DNA from: Pseudomonadota bacterium
GTDB lineage: Bacteria > Pseudomonadota > Gammaproteobacteria > Burkholderiales > Burkholderiaceae_D
Direction of reading: 5' to 3'
DNA length: 35,945 bases
NCBI GenBank assembly: GCA_023420795.1
Contig: JAEZVM010000257.1
Location: 1 to 35,945 of the forward strand
The notes under the pieces were generated by a model. That model saw only the letters and a list, made by a program, of their open reading frames with translations, had not been told where the DNA came from and did not search any database. Of this stretch, positions 8,259 through 16,729 are shown piece after piece. The stretch's first letter is position 1. Each line of letters opens with the position of its first letter. Made by a program: the position numbers and the translations under genes.

Positions 8259-9983
8259 TTACTTCACGCGCCCTTCCTTCCACGCCTGCAGCAGCTTTTC
8301 ATAGGCAATCGTCTCGCCTTTCGGTTTTTCGTTTGCCAGCTTCTTCCACGGCGCAGCGTTTTCCGACAGATACTTGCCCGGGTCGCCTTTCGCATTGAGC
8401 TTAGGCGCGCAATTCTTCATGCCCGCACGCTCCAGCCGCGCCATCACCCGGTCCATTTCATCGGCCAGATTGTCCATCGCAGCCTGCGGCGTCCTTTCGC
8501 CGGTCACTGCAGTCGCAACGTTCTTCCACCACAGCTGTGCCAGCTTCGGATAGTCCGGCACATTGGTTCCGGTCGGCGTCCATGCGACGCGCGCCGGGCT
8601 GCGATAGAACTCGATCAGGCCGCCATACTTCGCCGCGTTCTTCGTGAAGTATTCATGGCGGATATCGGAATCGCGCACGAAGGTCACGCCGACAATGGAT
8701 TTCTTGAGCGAGGTGGTTTTCGCATTAACGAACTGCGCATACAGCCAGGCGGCAGCCTTGCGGTCGTCCGGCGTCGATTTGAAGAAGGTCCACGAACCGA
8801 CATCCTGGTAACCGTTCTGCATGCCATCCTTCCAGTACGGGCCATGCGGTCCGGGCGCCATGCGCCACTTCGGCGTGCCGTCCGGATTGATGACGGCGGA
8901 TGCCTTGGTCATTGGCGCAGTGAACGCGGTGTACCAGAAGATCTGCTGCGCGATCTCGCCCTGTCCCGGTACCGGTCCGGCCTCGGAGAAGGTCATGCCG
9001 CCCGCCTGCGGCGGCGCATACTTCTTCATCCATTCGACATACTTGGTCAGCGCATAGACGGCCGCCGGCGAATTGGTCGCACCGCCGCGCGCGACCGATG
9101 CGCCGACCGGCGTGCACTTGTCGGCGGCGACGCGGATGCCCCATTCATCAACCGCCAGTCCGTTCGGGATGCCCTTGTCCGCCGTGCCCGCCATCGACAG
9201 CCATGCATCGGTGAAGCGCCAGCCGAGCGACGGGTCCTTTTTGCCGTAGTCCATGTGGCCGTAGACCTTCTTGCCGTCGATTTCCTTCACGTCGTTGGTG
9301 AAAAAGCTGGCGATGTCTTCATAGGCGGACCAGTTGACCGGCACGCCGAGCTCATAGCCGTACTTGGACTTGAACTTTTCCTGCAGGTCCTTGCGCGCGA
9401 ACCAATCAGCGCGGAACCAGTACAGGTTCGCGAACTGCTGGTCCGGCAGCTGGTACAGCTTGCCGTCCGGCGCCGTGGTGAAGCTGGTGCCGATGAAATC
9501 CTTGATGTCGAGATTCGGGTTGGTGAACTCCTTGCCCTTGCCCGCCATATAGTCCGACAGCGGCTCGATCGCGCCGTAGCGATAGTGGGTACCGATCAGG
9601 TCGGAGTCCGAAATCCAGCCGTCGTAGATGCTCTTGCCCGATTGCATGGAAGTCTGCAGCTTTTCGACGACGTCGCCTTCCTGGATCAGGTCATGCCTGA
9701 CCTTGATGCCGGTGATTTCCTCGAAGGCTTTCGCCATCGTCTTCGATTCATAGACGTGCGTGTCGATGGTTTCGGACACCACGCTGACTTCGTTGACGCC
9801 TTTTGCCTTCAGCTTGGCGGCGGCGTCAATGAACCATTTCATCTCGTCGAGCTGCTGCTGCCTGTTCAGTGTGGATGGCTGAAATTCCTGATCCACCCAT
9901 TTTTCCGCCGCCTTCATGTCGGCCCAGCTTGCGCCCGAGGCCAGCATGGCGGCAACGGCCAACGCCGTCAGTCTTAGTCTCAT
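8259..9983 (-). CDS. glpV: Glycerol ABC importer, periplasmic substrate-binding protein GlpV
   Basis: This is the periplasmic receptor of the glycerol importer. The 574-residue product starts with a clear Sec signal peptide (MRLRLTALAVAAMLASGASWA, cut before DMKAAE). The mature part has the two-lobe fold of family 1 solute-binding proteins but is longer than MalE-type proteins, typical of the GlpV branch. I start at the ATG at 9983, with GGTGGAG close upstream, because the frame before it lacks signal-peptide character. It stands between glpU and glpK in the order known from the Rhizobium leguminosarum glpDSTPQUVK operon, and glpK, glpD and glpR flank the transporter; both support glycerol as substrate. 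Binding specificity is inferred from context. Confidence 0.88.
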   Translation of the reverse strand: MRLRLTALAVAAMLASGASWADMKAAEKWVDQEFQPSTLNRQQQLDEMKWFIDAAAKLKAKGVNEVSVVSETIDTHVYESKTMAKAFEEITGIKVRHDLIQEGDVVEKLQTSMQSGKSIYDGWISDSDLIGTHYRYGAIEPLSDYMAGKGKEFTNPNLDIKDFIGTSFTTAPDGKLYQLPDQQFANLYWFRADWFARKDLQEKFKSKYGYELGVPVNWSAYEDIASFFTNDVKEIDGKKVYGHMDYGKKDPSLGWRFTDAWLSMAGTADKGIPNGLAVDEWGIRVAADKCTPVGASVARGGATNSPAAVYALTKYVEWMKKYAPPQAGGMTFSEAGPVPGQGEIAQQIFWYTAFTAPMTKASAVINPDGTPKWRMAPGPHGPYWKDGMQNGYQDVGSWTFFKSTPDDRKAAAWLYAQFVNAKTTSLKKSIVGVTFVRDSDIRHEYFTKNAAKYGGLIEFYRSPARVAWTPTGTNVPDYPKLAQLWWKNVATAVTGERTPQAAMDNLADEMDRVMARLERAGMKNCAPKLNAKGDPGKYLSENAAPWKKLANEKPKGETIAYEKLLQAWKEGRVK

Positions 9984-10037
9984 ATCTCCACCTTTTCTTG
10001 CCTTCCCATGAAATAGAACGCGCGACGGGGGAAAGTT

Positions 10038-10057
10038 GGCCGCCACGCGCCGCGGCC
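10038..10057 (-). other. Hairpin between glpU and glpV
   Basis: A perfect 6-bp inverted repeat (GGCCGC/GCGGCC, 8-base loop) lies directly after the glpU stop. It is followed by AACTTTCCCCC without a T-run. It may mark an mRNA processing or stabilising site upstream of glpV. Confidence 0.35.
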
Positions 10058-10342
10058 TTATCCCCAACGCATCACCACCAGCAGCACCACGAAGCCGATT
10101 GCCGCACCTATCCACTGTTCCAGGTCGGTCAGGCCGGCCCAAGCGAGATTTACATAAGCAGCGCTCAGCAATCCGATGAACAGACGATCACCGCGCGTGG
10201 TCCTGATCGGCAGGAAGCCCTTGCGTTCGATGCTCGGCGATTTCATCTGCCAGATCGTCATGCCTGTCAGCATCAGCGCGATCGCGGTAAAAAACATGGC
10301 CACCGGCGGCGTCCATGCCATCCAGGAAAACGTGCCTTCCAT
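10058..10342 (-). CDS. glpU: Small membrane protein GlpU (DUF2160-like)
   Basis: The 94-residue product has three hydrophobic segments (around PPVAMFFTAIALMLTGMTIW, RLFIGLLSAAYVNLAWAG and GAAIGFVVLLVVM). It matches in size and place the glpU gene of rhizobial glycerol operons, annotated as DUF2160. Its role is not established; an accessory membrane subunit of the importer is plausible. I prefer the ATG at 10342, because GGGAGGG lies just upstream and it begins one base after the glpQ stop; a start seven codons earlier would overlap glpQ. Tight packing between glpQ and glpV argues for cotranscription. Confidence 0.8.
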   Translation of the reverse strand: MEGTFSWMAWTPPVAMFFTAIALMLTGMTIWQMKSPSIERKGFLPIRTTRGDRLFIGLLSAAYVNLAWAGLTDLEQWIGAAIGFVVLLVVMRWG

Positions 10343-10343
10343 G

Positions 10344-11150
10344 TCATACCCTCCCCATTGCAAAGCCCTTGGCGATGTAATGCCGCACGAACCAGATCAC
10401 CAGCGCGCCGGGCACGATGGTCAGCACGCCGGCAGCCGCCAGCACGCCCCAATCCATGCCGGCAGCGGACACGGTGCGCGTCATCGTGGCGGAAATCGGC
10501 TTGGCATTGACCGAGGTGAGCGTGCGCGCCAGCAGCAGCTCTACCCAGCTGAACATGAAGCAGAAGAAGGCGGTGACACCGATGCCCGACTTGATCATCG
10601 GCAGGAAGATCTTCACGAAGAATTTCGGGAAGCTGTAGCCGTCGATGTATGCGGTTTCATCGATTTCCTTCGGAATGCCGGACATGAAGCCTTCGAGTAT
10701 CCACACCGCGAGCGGCACGTTGAACACCATGTGTGCGAGCGCGACAGCGAGATGCGTGTCCATCAGGCCGACAGTGGAATACAGCTGGAAGAACGGCAGC
10801 AGGAACACCGCCGGCGGCGTCATGCGGTTGGTCAGCAGCCAGAAGAACAGATGCTTGTCACCAAGGAAGGAGTAGCGCGAGAACGCATAGGCAGCCGGCA
10901 GTGCGACGGCGACCGACAGCACCATGTTGACCAGCACGTAAATGATGGAATTGATGTATCCCTCGTACCAGGAGGCGTCGGTGAAGATGGTCTTGAAGTT
11001 GTCGAAGGTGAGTTTGTCCGGCCAGAATGTCAGCGCGCCGAGGATTTCGTCATTGGTCTTCAACGACATGTTCAGCATCCAGTAGATCGGCAGCAGCGAC
11101 AGCAGCAGGTAGAGCGTCAGTATCGGACGTGTGATGTGTTTGCTCATCAT
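10344..11150 (-). CDS. glpQ: Glycerol ABC importer permease GlpQ
   Basis: This is one of two inner-membrane channel subunits of the importer. The roughly 268-residue protein has six predicted membrane helices and the binding-protein-dependent permease EAA loop (PKEIDETAYIDGYSFPKFF), which docks on the ATPase subunit. Its MalG-like N-terminus (LYLLLSLLPIYWMLNMSLKT) is usual for the second permease of such pairs. Two adjacent ATG codons (11150 and 11147) overlap the glpP stop by four or one base; GGAG lies seven bases before the first, so I start there. The long open frame further upstream is out-of-frame glpP sequence. This GlpQ is not the unrelated glycerophosphodiesterase of the same name. 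Confidence 0.92.
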   Translation of the reverse strand: MMSKHITRPILTLYLLLSLLPIYWMLNMSLKTNDEILGALTFWPDKLTFDNFKTIFTDASWYEGYINSIIYVLVNMVLSVAVALPAAYAFSRYSFLGDKHLFFWLLTNRMTPPAVFLLPFFQLYSTVGLMDTHLAVALAHMVFNVPLAVWILEGFMSGIPKEIDETAYIDGYSFPKFFVKIFLPMIKSGIGVTAFFCFMFSWVELLLARTLTSVNAKPISATMTRTVSAAGMDWGVLAAAGVLTIVPGALVIWFVRHYIAKGFAMGRV

Positions 11151-12016
11151 TTGCCGTCTCCGGTGCCGACGCGCTGCATCCAGTTGTAGAGCACGAAGCA
11201 GAACAACAGGATGATCAGGAAATAGATCAGCGAAAACGCCGCTGCCGGCCCGAGGTCGAACTGGCCGACCGCCTTCTGCGTCAGATACTGTGAGAGGAAG
11301 GTGGTCGCATTGCCCGGCCCGCCGCCGGTCAGAACGAAGGGCTCGGTATAGATCATGAAGCTGTCCATGAAACGCAGCAGCACCGCGATCATCAGCACAT
11401 TGCGCAGCTTCGGCAGCTGGATGAAGCGGAACACCGCCCAGCGCGACGCGCCGTCGATGCGTGCTGCCTGGTAGTAGGCATCCGGGATCGCGCGCAGCCC
11501 GGCATAGCACAGCAGCACCACCAGCGGTGTCCAGTGCCAGATATCCATCAGCAGCACGGTGAGCCACGCATCGACCGAATCACCGGCGTAGTTGTAGCGG
11601 ATGCCGAGTTCATTGACCACATGGCCAAGCAGGCCGATGTCGCCGCGGCCGAAGATCTGCCAGATGGTACCGACCACGTTCCACGGAATCAGCAGCGGCA
11701 AGGCGATCAGCACCAGCGCCAGCGACGCTCTCCATCCTTGCACCGGCATCGCCAGCGCGATCAGGATTCCGAGCGGTATCTCGATCGCGAGCACCGACAG
11801 CGAAAACAGCATCTGACGGTACAACGCGTCATGCAGTTCGCTGTCGCGCATCACCATCTTGAACCATTCGGTTCCAACGAATACCTGCTGCCCGGGACCG
11901 AGAATGTCCTGCACCGAATAGTTCACGATCGTCATCAATGGCAGGATCGCGGAAAACGACACGCACAGGATCACGGGCAGGATCAGCAGCCATGCACGGT
12001 TGTTGTAGGTCTTCAT
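11147..12016 (-). CDS. glpP: Glycerol ABC importer permease GlpP
   Basis: This is the first permease subunit (289 residues, MalF/UgpA-like), pairing with GlpQ to form the translocation pathway. It has about six membrane helices, beginning with WLLILPVILCVSFSAILPLM, and an EAA loop, IPDAYYQAARIDGASRWAVF. The start ATG lies one base after the glpT stop and its end overlaps glpQ by four bases, indicating translational coupling. Substrate assignment rests on operon context and similarity of layout to the rhizobial glycerol importer; by sequence alone it could belong to another CUT1 sugar or polyol importer. Confidence 0.92.
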   Translation of the reverse strand: MKTYNNRAWLLILPVILCVSFSAILPLMTIVNYSVQDILGPGQQVFVGTEWFKMVMRDSELHDALYRQMLFSLSVLAIEIPLGILIALAMPVQGWRASLALVLIALPLLIPWNVVGTIWQIFGRGDIGLLGHVVNELGIRYNYAGDSVDAWLTVLLMDIWHWTPLVVLLCYAGLRAIPDAYYQAARIDGASRWAVFRFIQLPKLRNVLMIAVLLRFMDSFMIYTEPFVLTGGGPGNATTFLSQYLTQKAVGQFDLGPAAAFSLIYFLIILLFCFVLYNWMQRVGTGDGK

Positions 12017-12017
12017 G

Positions 12018-13103
12018 TCAGGCCACCCGCTTGTCTTCGACGTAGTACAGGGTCCGTTCCGCCGGCAGCCGCAGCCATACCGGATCGCCGGCTACGGCGC
12101 TCAGATGGCGCATCTTGGCCGCGACGGTATGGCTGCCGAGCCGAAACTCTGCGAGACAATGCGTGCCGAGATGCCGCACCGAGGCGACAGTGGCCGCTGC
12201 GGTTCCGGCCCGCGGTTCGAATGCGCATTCGACGAACTCGGGGCGGATGCCGAGCTTGATGTTGCCGCTGGCGTTGCTCAGCGCTGCCCGCGCCGCGGGC
12301 GCTAGCGGAATGCTGCCGCCGCCGACATGCGCGGCGCCGTCGCTGACCGAGCACGGCAGCAGGTTCATTCCAGGATTGCCAATGAAATAGCCGACGAAGG
12401 TATGCGCGGGCTCTTCGAACAGTTGTTGCGCGGTGCCGGCCTGCACCACTTCGCCATGTGTCATCACGATCACCTGGTCAGCGAAGGTCAACGCTTCCAC
12501 CTGGTCGTGCGTGACATAGATCAGCGACAGCTTCAGCTCGCGATGGATTTCCTTCAGCTTTCGGCGCAGCTGCCATTTCAGTTGCGGGTCGATCACTGTC
12601 AGCGGTTCGTCGAACAGTACGGCAGCGACATCCGGCCGCACCAGTCCGCGTCCGAGCGATATCTTCTGCTTGGCGTCTGCCGACAGACCGCTGGCGCGAT
12701 GCTTGAGGTCGGAACTCAAATCCAGCATGCCGGCGATCCGCTCGACGCGCCGATGAATATCCGCACTCTTCCAGCCGCGATTGCGCAGCGGGAAGGCAAG
12801 GTTGTCGAATACCGTCATCGTGTCGTAGATGACCGGGAATTGGAACACCTGCGCGATGTTGCGCCGCTCCGGGGGCAGGTCGGTCACCTCCTTCCCGTCG
12901 AACAGCACGCGCCCCTGCGATGGACACACCAGGCCGGAAATGATGTTGAGCAGCGTGGTCTTACCGCAGCCGGATGGCCCGAGCAGCGCATAGGCGCCGC
13001 CGTCTTCCCAGCGCATGCTCATCGGCCGCAGCGCGTAATCAGCGGGCGATGAAGGATCGGGCTTGTATGCATGCGCCAGATCGACGAGTTCAATTCGCGC
13101 CAT
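12018..13103 (-). CDS. glpT: Glycerol ABC importer ATPase GlpT (degenerate signature motif)
   Basis: This is one of two different ATPase subunits. The 361-residue protein has Walker A GPSGCGKT (42-49), Q-loop in QVFQFP, Walker B AAVLFDE (160-166) and the H-loop histidine His199 in YVTHD. The ABC signature is not LSGGQ but LSADA (140-144), followed by KQKISLGR, so its half of the signature-facing site is degenerate. A C-terminal regulatory TOBE/MalK-like domain follows (about 240-361). The start at 13103 overlaps the end of glpS by 14 bases and has GGGAGAG upstream; the frame before it is glpS read out of frame. It most likely works as a heterodimer with GlpS. It is not the glycerol-3-phosphate antiporter GlpT of enterics. 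Confidence 0.92.
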   Translation of the reverse strand: MARIELVDLAHAYKPDPSSPADYALRPMSMRWEDGGAYALLGPSGCGKTTLLNIISGLVCPSQGRVLFDGKEVTDLPPERRNIAQVFQFPVIYDTMTVFDNLAFPLRNRGWKSADIHRRVERIAGMLDLSSDLKHRASGLSADAKQKISLGRGLVRPDVAAVLFDEPLTVIDPQLKWQLRRKLKEIHRELKLSLIYVTHDQVEALTFADQVIVMTHGEVVQAGTAQQLFEEPAHTFVGYFIGNPGMNLLPCSVSDGAAHVGGGSIPLAPAARAALSNASGNIKLGIRPEFVECAFEPRAGTAAATVASVRHLGTHCLAEFRLGSHTVAAKMRHLSAVAGDPVWLRLPAERTLYYVEDKRVA

Positions 13104-14208
13104 GCCTGCTCTCCCGCTCGTGGAAACGCTGCGGTGCATGCAACAGCGCGCCATCGGCCGCAAACAGCAACAGGTCGTCGGTACGGCAATACATGCAGCA
13201 TGAGGAACCGATGTCGAGGTTATGAACGCCGGGCAGTTGCGCCACCAGCGCAACCGGTCCGCGATGCATGTGTACATAGGTTTCCGAGCCGCTGATTTCC
13301 GCCAGTTCTACTTGCGCCTCAATCACGATGTCGTCGGCATGACGTCTGGCCAAATGCAGGCTGTGCGCGCGCAGTCCGAGCACTACATCCTTTTGCCGTG
13401 CCGCCTTTTGCCGCTGTTCGACGTTCATGGCAATGACGAGTCCGCCGCCCGCATGTGCATTACCCTGCGAGTCGAGCGTCGCCCGAATCAGGTTGATCGG
13501 CGGATCGCTGAAGGCGCGCGCCGCCTGGATGGAATTCGGCGCGTTGAACACGTCTATCGTCGGCCCCTGCTGCAGCAGGCGGCCCTCATGCAACACGGCC
13601 ACATTGCCGCCGAGCTGCAAGGCTTCGAGCGGTTCGGTGGTCGCATAGACGACGGTGGTTTTCCCTTCAGAGAAAAGGTCAGTCAGTTCCCGGCGCAACT
13701 CTTCGCGCAGCTTGTAGTCGAGATTCACCAGCGGCTCATCCAGCAACAGCAGGCCTGCATCCTTGACCAGTGCGCGCGCCAGCGCGGTACGCTGCTGCTG
13801 GCCGCCGGACAGTTCGGACGGAGAACGCTGCAGGTAGGGCGTGATGTGCAGCCGTTCCGCCATGTCGGTCACGCGCTTGCGCACTTCAGATTCCGGCACG
13901 CGCCTGATGCGCAGAGGCGAGGCGATGTTGTCGTACACCGTGAACGACGGATAGTTGATGAACTGCTGATACACCATCGCCAGCTCGCGCTCGCGCACCG
14001 GCACGCCGGTCACATCTTTGCCGTCGGCCAGCACGCGCCCGCCGGTCGGCCGATCGAGCCCTGCCATCAGGCGCATCAGCGTGGTCTTGCCCGCGCGGGT
14101 GGCGCCGAGCAGCACATTGATCGCGCCCGGCTGAAGCGAAAGCGAGAGCGGATGGATGTGCTCCTCTGTCGCCACTTTTTTGCCGATGTTTTCCAATGCC
14201 AGATGCAC
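13090..14208 (-). CDS. glpS: Glycerol ABC importer ATPase GlpS (H-loop histidine missing)
   Basis: This is the second ATPase subunit, 372 residues. Walker A is GATRAGKT (35-42), the signature LSGGQ (133-137) is canonical and followed by QQRTALARAL, Walker B is LLLLDE (153-158) with its catalytic glutamate. The position of the switch histidine holds threonine: YATTE, Thr191, where active subunits have YVTHD. A TOBE-like C-terminal domain follows. Paired with GlpT, the site made by GlpT Walker motifs and the GlpS signature would be complete, while the opposite site would lack both histidine and LSGGQ. It starts 47 bases after glpD and overlaps glpT by 14 bases. Confidence 0.92.
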   Translation of the reverse strand: MHLALENIGKKVATEEHIHPLSLSLQPGAINVLLGATRAGKTTLMRLMAGLDRPTGGRVLADGKDVTGVPVRERELAMVYQQFINYPSFTVYDNIASPLRIRRVPESEVRKRVTDMAERLHITPYLQRSPSELSGGQQQRTALARALVKDAGLLLLDEPLVNLDYKLREELRRELTDLFSEGKTTVVYATTEPLEALQLGGNVAVLHEGRLLQQGPTIDVFNAPNSIQAARAFSDPPINLIRATLDSQGNAHAGGGLVIAMNVEQRQKAARQKDVVLGLRAHSLHLARRHADDIVIEAQVELAEISGSETYVHMHRGPVALVAQLPGVHNLDIGSSCCMYCRTDDLLLFAADGALLHAPQRFHERESRHGAN

Positions 14209-14255
14209 GGCGTCTTCCTCCTGTTTTTATGTGCGCACCTGCTGACCGGGCAGTT

Positions 14256-15818
14256 CTAGGATTGTTTGCGCAACAGCCCGTCCGTTTTTTCCATTCGCCT
14301 GGCGCGAATCCAGGCATCGAGCTTAGCTTCCGTGCCGGAAGGCAGATGCAGGCCGAGCTTGGAGCGTCTCCATAGTATGTCGGCTGCCGTGACGGCCCAT
14401 TCGAGTTGCATCAAATAATCGACTTCCGCTTCATACAGGCCCGGCGCAATCTCTTGGCCCATGTCGTCGATGCACATGCGACCGAAAAGCAGCATGCTGA
14501 TGCGGGTGCCATACGCATGCGCGTATCGGCTCACCAGCGCAGGCGGTAGCCATGGATACTTGATCTGCAGTTCATGCAAGTAGAGGTCGAATTCCAGCAC
14601 CGCGCGATTGGCCGGCCGCGCGCCGAATATGTCGCCGCCTGGCAGGCAGGCATCGGCGGTCCACGCGCCCCGGAGTATCGACAGGGGGCCGGCAAGCAGA
14701 TCAACCGCTTCCTCGGCCAACTTGCGGAAGGTGGTGATCTTGCCGCCGAAGACAGACAGCAGCGGAGCGCCCTGCACATCCAGTTCCAGCCTGTAGTCGC
14801 GCGTCACCGCCGACGCCTTCGCTGCCTCGTCCTCGACCAGCGGGCGCACGCCGGAGTACGTCCACACCACGTCAACCGGGGCAAGCTGCGTGCGGAAATA
14901 CCGGCTCGCCAGCTCGCACAGATAGACGATTTCATCCTGATCGATTCTGACCGCGTCGGCATCGCCTCGGTAATCGAGGTCGGTGGTGCCGATCAGCGTG
15001 AAATCGCGTTCGTACGGAATCGCGAACACGATGCGGCCGTCCGGATGCTGGAAGATGTAGGCATACGGATGATCGAACAGCTTCCTGACGACGATATGGC
15101 TGCCCTTGATCAGCCGCAGCGTTTTTTCTGCCGGCCGCTGCGTCGCCAGCCGCAGGAAATCAGCCGTCCATGGGCCGGCTGCGTTCACCAGGCAGCGGGC
15201 ATTGACTTCGATCGTGTTACCGTCCTCGCGGCGCAATTGCGCGGTCCAGCGGTCGGCCTCGCGGCGCGCCGCCGTGCAGCGGGTGCGCGTGAATATCCGC
15301 GCCCCCTTTTCCGAGGCGTCGAGTGCATTGAGCATCACCAGCCGCGCATCATCGACCCAGCCGTCGGAATAGATGAAGCCGCGCGTGAATTCCGGCTTGA
15401 GCGGCTCGCCTGCCACATGCCGGCGCAGATCCACGCCGCGCGAGGCGGGCAGCAATTCGCGTCTGGCAAGCCGGTCGTACAGGAACAGACCGGAGCGGAT
15501 CATCCATCCCGGCCGTTGCCCCCTGTCGTGCGGCATGACGAAGTGTAGGGGCCGCATGATGTGCGGCGCAGCACGCAGCAGCACCTCACGTTCAATCAGC
15601 GCCTTGCGGACTAGGTTGAATTCGTAGTATTCGAGATAGCGCAAGCCTCCGTGGATCAGCTTGGTGGAGGCCGAGGAGGTATGCGCCGCAAGGTCATCCT
15701 TCTCGCATAGCACGACCGACAGGCCGCGCCCGGCGGCATCGCGCGCGATACCGGCACCATTGATGCCGCCACCGACGATAAGCAAGTCGCAGTCGAAGGA
15801 GTTATGCCGCTGATTCAT
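14256..15818 (-). CDS. glpD: FAD-dependent glycerol-3-phosphate dehydrogenase GlpD
   Basis: GlpD oxidises sn-glycerol 3-phosphate to dihydroxyacetone phosphate at the inner membrane and passes electrons to quinone. The 520-residue product begins with a dinucleotide-binding motif for FAD (LLIVGGGINGAGIARDAA, residues 12-29), then family blocks STKLIHGGLRYLE, AAGPWTADFLRLA, YSGVRPLVED and SVFGGKITTFRKLAEEAV. The ATG at 15818 fits the family N-terminus and has GGGAA upstream; 56 codons of open frame before it are AT-rich intergenic sequence shared with the operators. It is the first gene of the glp operon and divergent from glpR. Full length with no missing motif. Confidence 0.97.
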   Translation of the reverse strand: MNQRHNSFDCDLLIVGGGINGAGIARDAAGRGLSVVLCEKDDLAAHTSSASTKLIHGGLRYLEYYEFNLVRKALIEREVLLRAAPHIMRPLHFVMPHDRGQRPGWMIRSGLFLYDRLARRELLPASRGVDLRRHVAGEPLKPEFTRGFIYSDGWVDDARLVMLNALDASEKGARIFTRTRCTAARREADRWTAQLRREDGNTIEVNARCLVNAAGPWTADFLRLATQRPAEKTLRLIKGSHIVVRKLFDHPYAYIFQHPDGRIVFAIPYERDFTLIGTTDLDYRGDADAVRIDQDEIVYLCELASRYFRTQLAPVDVVWTYSGVRPLVEDEAAKASAVTRDYRLELDVQGAPLLSVFGGKITTFRKLAEEAVDLLAGPLSILRGAWTADACLPGGDIFGARPANRAVLEFDLYLHELQIKYPWLPPALVSRYAHAYGTRISMLLFGRMCIDDMGQEIAPGLYEAEVDYLMQLEWAVTAADILWRRSKLGLHLPSGTEAKLDAWIRARRMEKTDGLLRKQS

Positions 15819-15843
15819 TTCGTTCCCGCAAAAAGCGCTACAT

Positions 15844-15890
15844 GAAAATAAAAGAACATATATTTTGACCTTTTTTGTTCGTTTATTTTC
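15844..15890. promoter_or_regulatory. Paired GlpR operators between glpD and glpR
   Basis: GAAAATAAAAGAAC (15844-15857) and GTTCGTTTATTTTC (15877-15890) are inverted repeats matching at 13 of 14 positions, 33 bases centre to centre. The right copy extends to TTCGTTTATTTTCGTTT, two TTCGTTT half sites one helical turn apart, as many DeoR-family regulators bind. The left copy lies 26-39 bases before the glpD ATG, the right overlaps the -35 region of glpR. Binding by GlpR is inferred. Confidence 0.65.
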
Positions 15891-15899
15891 GTTTTGGAT

Positions 15900-15905
15900 T
15901 ATATT
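15900..15905 (+). promoter_or_regulatory. Likely glpR -10 box
   Basis: TATATT lies 33 bases upstream of the glpR ATG. A -35 at 17 bases spacing would be GTTCGT (15877-15882), inside the right operator, so GlpR could repress its own gene. The -35 match is weak. Confidence 0.4.
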
Positions 15906-15938
15906 CGCCCATCTACTGGTATTGAAGGGAGAAATGCA

Positions 15939-16700
15939 ATGACACTTAATCCGCGTCAACGTCGCCTGCTGGATGCGGTGCGGCAACGCGTGACGATATC
16001 AGTGGAGGAACTGGCGCAGAAGCTTGATGTGACGCCGCAGACGGTGCGGCGCGATGTCAAGCTGATGGAGGAAGCGCGGTTGCTGGCACGCTATCACGGC
16101 GGCGTAGGTCTGCCGTCATCGGTGGAAAACATCGACTACCGGCAACGCCAGGTGCTGAATATCGATGCCAAGCGGCATATCGCACAGGCAGTCGCCAGCA
16201 GGGTGCCGCCGGGCTGCTCGCTGCTGATCAACATCGGCACCACCACCGAGGAAGTGGCGCGCGCGTTGGCACAGCACGAAAACCTGCATGTGGTGACCAA
16301 CAACCTGAATGTAGCCGCCATCCTCGCCGACAATCCGAAGTGTGAAGTGATCGTCGCCGGCGGCGTGGTGCGCGGCCGCGACCGCGGCATCATCGGCGAG
16401 GCGACTATCGATTTCATCCGGCAGTTCAAGGTGGATATCGGCATCATCGGCATTTCCAGCATCGAGGCGGACGGCACGCTGCGCGACTTCGACCCGCGCG
16501 AGGTGAAGGTGGCGCAGACGATCATCGAACAGTCGCGCGAGGTCTGGCTGGTGGCCGACCGCGACAAATTCGACCGTCAGGCGCTGGTGCGGATGGCGCA
16601 TGTGTCGCAGATCGACATGCTGTTTACCGATGCGCGCCCGCCGGACGCGCTGTCGAAGGTGCTGAAGGATGCACAGGTGAAGGTTGTTGTCGCGCCCTGA
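15939..16700 (+). CDS. glpR: DeoR-family glycerol regulator GlpR
   Basis: GlpR represses glycerol genes and releases DNA on binding a phosphorylated intermediate, glycerol 3-phosphate in enterics. The 253-residue protein has the DeoR winged helix-turn-helix at about 5-57 (SVEELAQKLDVTPQTVRRDV) and a sugar-phosphate isomerase-like sensor domain (about 75-235) with NIGTTTEEVARAL and VWLVADRDKFDR. The ATG at 15939 follows GGGAG at suitable distance; a TTG 15 codons earlier would run into the promoter. The gene is divergent from the glp operon it probably controls, is followed by a strong terminator, and the intergenic region carries paired operator-like repeats. Confidence 0.92.
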   Translation: MTLNPRQRRLLDAVRQRVTISVEELAQKLDVTPQTVRRDVKLMEEARLLARYHGGVGLPSSVENIDYRQRQVLNIDAKRHIAQAVASRVPPGCSLLINIGTTTEEVARALAQHENLHVVTNNLNVAAILADNPKCEVIVAGGVVRGRDRGIIGEATIDFIRQFKVDIGIIGISSIEADGTLRDFDPREVKVAQTIIEQSREVWLVADRDKFDRQALVRMAHVSQIDMLFTDARPPDALSKVLKDAQVKVVVAP

Positions 16701-16703
16701 ATC

Positions 16704-16729
16704 AAAAACGGCGCGATGCGCCGTTTTTT
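16704..16729. terminator. Bidirectional terminator between glpR and the peroxiredoxin gene
   Basis: AAAAACGGCGC, loop GAT, GCGCCGTTTTTT is a near-perfect inverted repeat with T-runs on both strands. It starts three bases after the glpR stop and ends one base before the convergent peroxiredoxin gene stop, serving both. Confidence 0.9.

Noticed and set aside
8655..9977. 440-codon plus-strand open frame
   Set aside because: Antisense to glpV, which has a signal peptide, ribosome binding site and operon context.
12018..14208. glpS or glpT as pseudogenes because of altered motifs
   Set aside because: Both frames are full length and intact, and the changes are complementary, fitting a functional asymmetric pair better than decay.
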